A DNA stretch of 64,000 bases, taken from NCBI GenBank assembly GCA_003255025.1, contig QANY01000230.1, positions 1,710,478-1,774,477 of the forward strand, in the 5' to 3' direction. Position 1 is the stretch's first letter. Each line of letters opens with the position of its first letter. The stretch comes from Datisca glomerata (Eukaryota; Streptophyta; Magnoliopsida; Cucurbitales; Datiscaceae). The translations under genes were made by a program, and so were the position numbers. Of the stretch, positions 58,664-64,000 are shown one piece after another. The notes under the pieces are model-generated. The model was not told the DNA's origin, made no database searches, and was given only the letters and a program-made list of their open reading frames with translations.

Positions 58664-59700
58664 GTTTTTTTAACTTATTCGTAAAGTTTTTCCATGTGGG
58701 GGCATAAAACAATATATACGATCATGAAAAAATAATTGAAGTTAAATGGAGTAAAGTAAGTTATTTTAGAGCTCTACGTAATGTGATTAATACTAATTTT
58801 TTCATTAAGTTTTAAGATGGTCTTGTAAGTTGTAATTCATGCTGCCTACAATAATGAGCCAGATAAATATTCGATTAATTTAAGACTTATTATTTGCTTA
58901 TAATTTATCACGTAATATTTTTCATAGTAAACAAATGAGGAAAACGTCTTTAAAGAATTAACTTAAACAAAATGGTTGAAAAACTTTTCACATGACTTTG
59001 TATGTTTAATTTTGAGTTTAAAAATAATGTTTAAAAATATTTCTTAACGTTTTATATATGGTATAGATAACTTAAATAAAGTAAAAAATTAAAACACTTA
59101 ATATCATTCAATATATAAGGGCAAAGTTAGAATAAGACTTAAATTAGGTGGACAAAACGCCCAAAAATGTTTCTCTCCACATCCACCCTTTTAGTATAGT
59201 AGAAATAGTGATTATAGATTATTATCATCATCATCATCCAAGTTTTAGATAAATCAAAAGGAAATAAATCTTATATATATCCATACTATATAAAGATGCA
59301 AAAGTTGAAAAAATATTTTTAGATAATATTACGTCCTTCTATCTTTGAAATTATCTATATTAGTCATAAAGTTAAAATTAAACATACAAAATCAAATGAA
59401 GAGTTTTTCAACTATTTTTTAAACTATCATCTTTAAAGACTTTTTCTCCTCCCAATGATTATCTAAAATATAAAAGACAAAGCAAATTATTAATATCAAA
59501 TTAACTATTTAGTTAACTAATTATTTTAGTTAGTATGAATTACAAGACTCTCGTAAAAGAAAGAAAAGTAATATTAAATATTTAAGCCAATCTCTTTTTT
59601 ATACGTAATTTGTTTTATTTTATTTGACTCAAATTATTTTTTATGGACGTGTATATCATTTTATACATTATAATCAAATGAGTTCAAATATCATAGGTCA
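58664..59700. repeat. Copy 2 of a 1-kb local duplication
   Basis: Offset 1433 bp from copy 1. Small substitutions and indels, about 90% alike by eye. Confidence 0.92.
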
Positions 59701-61724
59701 AGACATGTAAATCGCAAGTGATGACTAATCAGTCTAAATTTACTAATAATTATTCACTTAACACCAGCTAAGTTGTAACTTTTGTTTTGTAATAATTAAA
59801 AAAGGGTGATGAATTAAAACTACTAATTTGATCGGTCACGTTATAAAACATCTTTTTTAAACAAGAAGGATAGTCTTCAAGTCAAACTAAGTTAGACTTA
59901 TCCTGAAACACAAACCGTGGTAGGCAGTGAGAGCAGCTTGATTATATGCATGTAACCATGTTGAATTTGAATATGATTAGTGCTTTTTCATTGCTCTAAT
60001 ATTTTCCCCTTTTTCATAAATGCACTTTAATTAGCACAAAGTGATCATTTATAATATTTTAGGCAAAATTAAAATTAAGCTGAGTATACATCTTCTCTAC
60101 ATTAACAATTAATTAATAGTTAATAGCATTAGCATACATTACTTTTTGAAAAATATGTTAATGAGTTCAGACGTTACTTTAATATAATGTATCGTACATG
60201 TCACCGTCCATCTAAGTTGTTTTGTTTTTTTTTTATGATTTTCATTTGTGTAACTTCATAAAATAGGGTCTCTGTAAACACTACATTGTATTTTCTCTTA
60301 AACACCATGAACCTTAACATCATAGTCTATACACTACATTGTATTTTCTCGCAGTATAGAATTCTTACTCATAGTAAGAGTAGCTTTTCCAGATATAATA
60401 ATATTGACTTCTCATGTAATAAAAAATAGTTTTGTTTGATTCATTTTATTTATTTAACAAATATACTAGGTGTCTAGATCCATGAACAAAGAGAGTAGAC
60501 AAAAGGTGCTAGGGATTAATCAATTTGATCAACTGTCACAAAAATAAATTAAGCCAAACTGGAATTTAGCAATAGCAATAATACATATTGTGTTGGGGAT
60601 TAATTAATAATGGTAGCCAGATAAGAAGTCTTGAGTTAATGAGTTGGTTAAAGTGGAAGTCCTCAATAAAAAAAAGTAAAATATATATATAATAAAAAGG
60701 GTCACACGTGTAAGACATAAAGAAAAGATAACATAGAGCCAAACAAAATGACAAGAAAATTCTCACATGGGGGCTCCCATAATCTAAGGGAAATATTAAA
60801 ATTTTACTTGTTTATTTTTTCTTATTTGCTATATTCTATTTGTTTATTAGTTTTATTCATGAAAGTATTATCCATTTATTAAAGTTGTCATGTGTATTTC
60901 AGTTATTTAAAATAATAATAAATTGACTTTAGATAATAGTTATTGATTTAACCCTAATAATTTTGATGAATTTGAGGGGAAGCTATGTCGTATTTGGGTT
61001 TAAGCCCGAGGATCAAGGTTCATTTTTATTGATTGGATTGAATCAGCCGAAATACTATAGTTAGCTTAGAATTTTAATTAAATAATTAAAATTTTAAATA
61101 AAATTATTGTATGCATTTCAAATTTTTAGTATTAATTTAATTATTAGCTTTCATTCGTCATTTCAGTTTAGACATTTTGGCTTGAATCTCCTTTGTCTTT
61201 CAATTTTTAAAGATTGAAAAACTTATTATCCTAATTATATAATAATATGATTTGTTTGAAATGTAAGTCAGTAATCTTTTGACACATGTCATACGTTAAT
61301 AATAATAAGTCACAATTCCCTAGAGTATGAAAATAGTAGAGTGGCTATTTATGGAAAATAAATTAAACTACTTATCTTTCAGTTAGTTTATAATAAATTT
61401 GGATTAGCTAGACATCTTAATTAGATTACACAAAAGGACCTAATTATTAATTAGTGGAAGAGGTAATTTGGATGCATGTTAGGTAGTGCTGGTGGATCAA
61501 ATCCTTGATGGCAATACCCACCATTATCTCTTGGAGAGCAACAATAATTACTTTTTATGCAATTATCTTCTCTTTTTCCTATTTCCTTCTAGCGTATGCT
61601 ACCTTGGTATTGATTCCTTAAAGATTTTGTAGAAAACCCAAAATGAAGTTATTCTTTTAAATTTTGTATAGATTGTAAATGGTAACTTGAAACCACCAAA
61701 TCGATTACGCTGATACTCACTTTA
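59701..61724. other. AT-rich intergenic stretch
   Basis: No gene. A 20-bp exact repeat (acactacattgtattttctc) occurs at 60278-60297 and 60331-60350. Confidence 0.55.
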
Positions 61725-61929
61725 TAAGTTAAATAGAAAATTATATATTTCACTAAATTTTAATGTCATTTTATATAAATGTCTCTATTTTCAAAAATTG
61801 CATGCGTGGCCATTTTTAACACCTAGTATTTTCTTTAATAATTTTTAAAATATTTTTTTCTTTTTACCCTTATCTTCCTCGAAAATGAGTTGTGGTGTCT
61901 AGAGTTTTGAACAAAAAATTTCCCACCGC

Positions 61930-62145
61930 TTGTTGTTCATCGGCAGCCTTCGTTCGTCGCCGTTCTTGGTTAGTGATTCGTTCGTCGTCTTTCATCAGAG
62001 GTCGCTCATCGTTCTTCGGCGCTCAACTATCCGTTGTCATTCGAACATAATAGGCATGTTCTTCTTTTTCAGCCTGTTTTCCTTCATAACAGCGACGAAG
62101 ATGACATTGTTAGGGTTTAAAATTTGTTGTTTGTGCAAGATGTAA
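61930..62145 (+). other. GC-richer segment in MULE B, possible captured DNA
   Basis: The tcgtcg/ttcgttcg-rich segment is compositionally unlike the rest of the element and has no counterpart in MULE A, where the VQ fragment occupies the equivalent place. Its 71-residue frame (MLFIGSLRSSPFLVSDSF at the start) has no motif I recognise, so origin from a host gene is only a guess. Confidence 0.35.
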
Positions 62146-62690
62146 TGCGTTGTTAGGATTCCATTCTTGAATCTAAGGGTTTTTCCGGTTTACTAATTGA
62201 ATATGAGGTTGTGTTGGTTTTTTCGTGATGGTCTTTATTTTTTTTCACTTTTTCCTGGATTGATTTATGAGCTACATCGATTTTTTTCCAGATCTTGTTC
62301 TACGTGATGATATTTAAATTAGATATTATACATATCTAATTTATATACATTACGCATTGTTGAAACAAAAACAAAAACAAACAAACCAAAATAAACCAGT
62401 ATCTAATCTATATATATTACGCATTACCAATGCAAGGGTGTTTAATGTTTCAGGCTACTCTGGTGTTCATAAACCAAAAAAAAATCAGCATTTAAATTAG
62501 ATACCATAATTTATATTATTACGTATAGTTAGTGTAAGGGTGTTCAATGTTTCAGATGATTTTGTATTCATAGACAAAGATAAACCAATATTTAAATTAG
62601 ATACGTATGACGTATCTAATTTATGTACCATACGCATAGCTCATTTTCTTCCCTTCCGCTAAACGCCACATCTCATTAAATATAGTTACA

Positions 62691-62719
62691 GTTACGCGTG
62701 AGGTCGTTGCACGCGTAAC
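62691..62719. repeat. Perfect hairpin in MULE B
   Basis: GTTACGCGTG, 9-base loop, CACGCGTAAC: 10-bp perfect arms, extendable with mismatches. It lies 130 bp from the right end, comparable in position to the palindromes of MULE A. Confidence 0.88.
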
Positions 62720-62858
62720 TATAACGCATGTTTTTTGCCCTTTTCATTAAGGGCATAATTGTAAATGACTTATCATTTACCATTATCTACTGGGCCGCTC
62801 GACCATTCTTGCAATTAAAAAGCTAGGCGGCCATTTGTGTAGTTCTCCCTAAGTTAAA

Positions 62859-64000
62859 AAGTCAATAGATTAATTCGGGGTCTGACCTATATTTTTTAGC
62901 TCACTATGAAAGCTCACAACTTTCCTTATAAATATAAGGTGTCTGATTCATTTATAAGATACTCACTCATTAGTTCACTAGCCTCACCAATCTCATCCGT
63001 CGCGCATCACATCCTAAGTGGATGAAGACTTGTTGGTAAATCTGAACTTGGCTTTCATATCAGTGTTGGGTGCTACTTGACATTCTCAACCCAAAAGGTA
63101 GCTTGAGAGGTGATGTTTTATGTCACACTTATAAACTAACTACTAGTCCCTTCCACAACCCTTATGACATAACCCAACACTTTGGATCAAATCATATTTG
63201 GTGCAATAATTACTAAACTTCGGGTGAAATCCTATTGAGAAAATCAAAGCTTTATATCTAGGCTTCATCAAAATATCCCTAACCCAGAATCCTGCCAAAT
63301 CTCATCCTGGTCACGACGGGATTACTCCCGTCCCGAACCTAAAATTTATGATTTTTGTTGCATCCCAAACCCGTTCAGGCCAAGATCAAGATTGGATTTT
63401 TTAGTCGGGACAGGTTTTTTGTCTCTCCCAAACACGTCCTGCGATCCCACGCTTGGCTCCCTACTTAGGCCCGCGAAAATGTGTTAATATTAACATTTAG
63501 TTTTCCAAAATATAATAAAGTTTAAAAAAAAAATTATTTTTCTAAAAAATACTAAATGTTGCATTTAAGCAGTTTTGCGATGAAGCACTATTGGGCGGTG
63601 TTGCCCAGTAGCTGGCCAGTGTAACACATCGTTCCTTCTCAGACACCCATTTTAAGGGCCCGTCCTATATTCTGATATCGCTTGACGAACCGAGATGTGG
63701 TTCTTATTTTAGGACGGGACGATCCCATCTCGTTGAACAGTCAATGTTCTGTTGATACGGAAGGGGTTTTCAGATCTATTCTGATAGATTTAACTGTCTC
63801 AATCTCAAGAAAGGTTTTTCATTGTTCAATCAATAGAAAGACCGTCACAATTCTTCGATATCAACCTCTTCGATTCCAACATGAGAATTAATTTTTTTAC
63901 GAGTAAACATATGTTTTTCATATTAAAGTGTGACTTTATATCCATGTAATATATTTTTCTTTTCCATCTCAGAGAAGTGACAATAATCCATCAAATCTAT
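62859..64000. other. Repeat-like stretch of unknown type
   Basis: No supportable gene. Text near 63000-63180 reads like an LTR or leader of a retrotransposon. A compact stem acggga-ttac-tcccgt (63315-63330) sits in a GC-rich segment with several gtcccg/cgggac motifs (63310-63430), as in foldback MITEs. The frame at 63682-63891 has no recognised motif. Confidence 0.4.

Larger units (their letters stand above)
61734..62849 (+). mobile_element. MULE-like element B, 1116 bp, related to element A
   Basis: Perfect 9-bp TSD taagttaaa at 61725-61733 and 62850-62858. The right end (ccatt(t/c)(g/t)tgtagttctccc) matches that of element A, and the left end (tagAAAATTATA) is a decayed form of the GGGAAA terminus. 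It shares with A the repeated atttaaattagata(c/t)cata and gggtgttcaatgtttcag motifs and the cattcttgcaattaaaaa phrase near the right end. The left-central part (61860-62160) differs from A. No transposase. Confidence 0.85.

Overview
This is a plant nuclear window, most probably from a eudicot. It is strongly AT-rich and repeat-dense, with single-copy sequence confined to islands. The plant assignment rests on Ty1/copia and Ty3/gypsy (Tat/Ogre-type) LTR retrotransposons, CACTA, Mutator-like and hAT-like DNA elements, and one intact plant-specific AGC-VIII kinase gene. I cannot name the genus. Three isolated N bases (30262, 35456, 44422) show it is assembled sequence; each lies in repetitive or low-complexity DNA.

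Only one convincing intact protein gene is visible: an intronless, minus-strand UNICORN (UCN)-type AGC-VIII serine/threonine kinase at 55162-56394, with a TATA box and a CT-rich leader just upstream. The rest is mostly decayed transposable elements and tandem repeats.

Layout, left to right. (1) 1-5790: 5' part of a minus-strand copia element (gag to start of integrase, long leader, primer-binding site, about 2-kb LTR). (2) 5791-10783: AT-rich DNA with a possible SINE, a 75-bp tandem duplication and a triplicated 85-bp repeat. (3) 10784-19421: full-length, degenerate Ty3/gypsy Tat-like element, minus strand, with an antisense (plus-strand) extra ORF and a 45-bp tandem array. (4) 21803-24363: deleted CACTA element with 3-bp target-site duplication (TSD) and a Tnp2 C-terminal remnant. 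(5) 25295 to about 27480: an older CACTA remnant. (6) 28061-28497: hAT-type MITE. (7) 28521-36033: pol-less Ogre/Tat-like LTR element with gag remnant and 63-bp array. (8) 37199-38346: Pack-MULE-like element carrying a broken fragment of a VQ-motif gene. (9) about 40400-46510: copia element, minus strand, interrupted by another transposon. (10) 46511-48620: two unrelated tandem arrays. (11) 48827-53745: LTR-flanked, non-coding element built largely of minisatellites. (12) 53746-56480: kinase gene island. (13) 57231-59700: a 1-kb segment duplicated in tandem with transposon DNA between the copies. (14) 61734-62849: second MULE related to the first, with a perfect 9-bp TSD. (15) 62859-64000: repeat-like sequence of unknown type.

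The most interesting signals are the two related MULEs with different cargo, one holding a VQ gene fragment cut inside its VQ motif; the Tat-like element with an antisense gene and its own promoter-like sequence; and the LTR-flanked minisatellite element. I found no convincing new enzymatic or defence system. Boundaries, identities and family names come from reading the sequence by eye; no alignment or database search was run.
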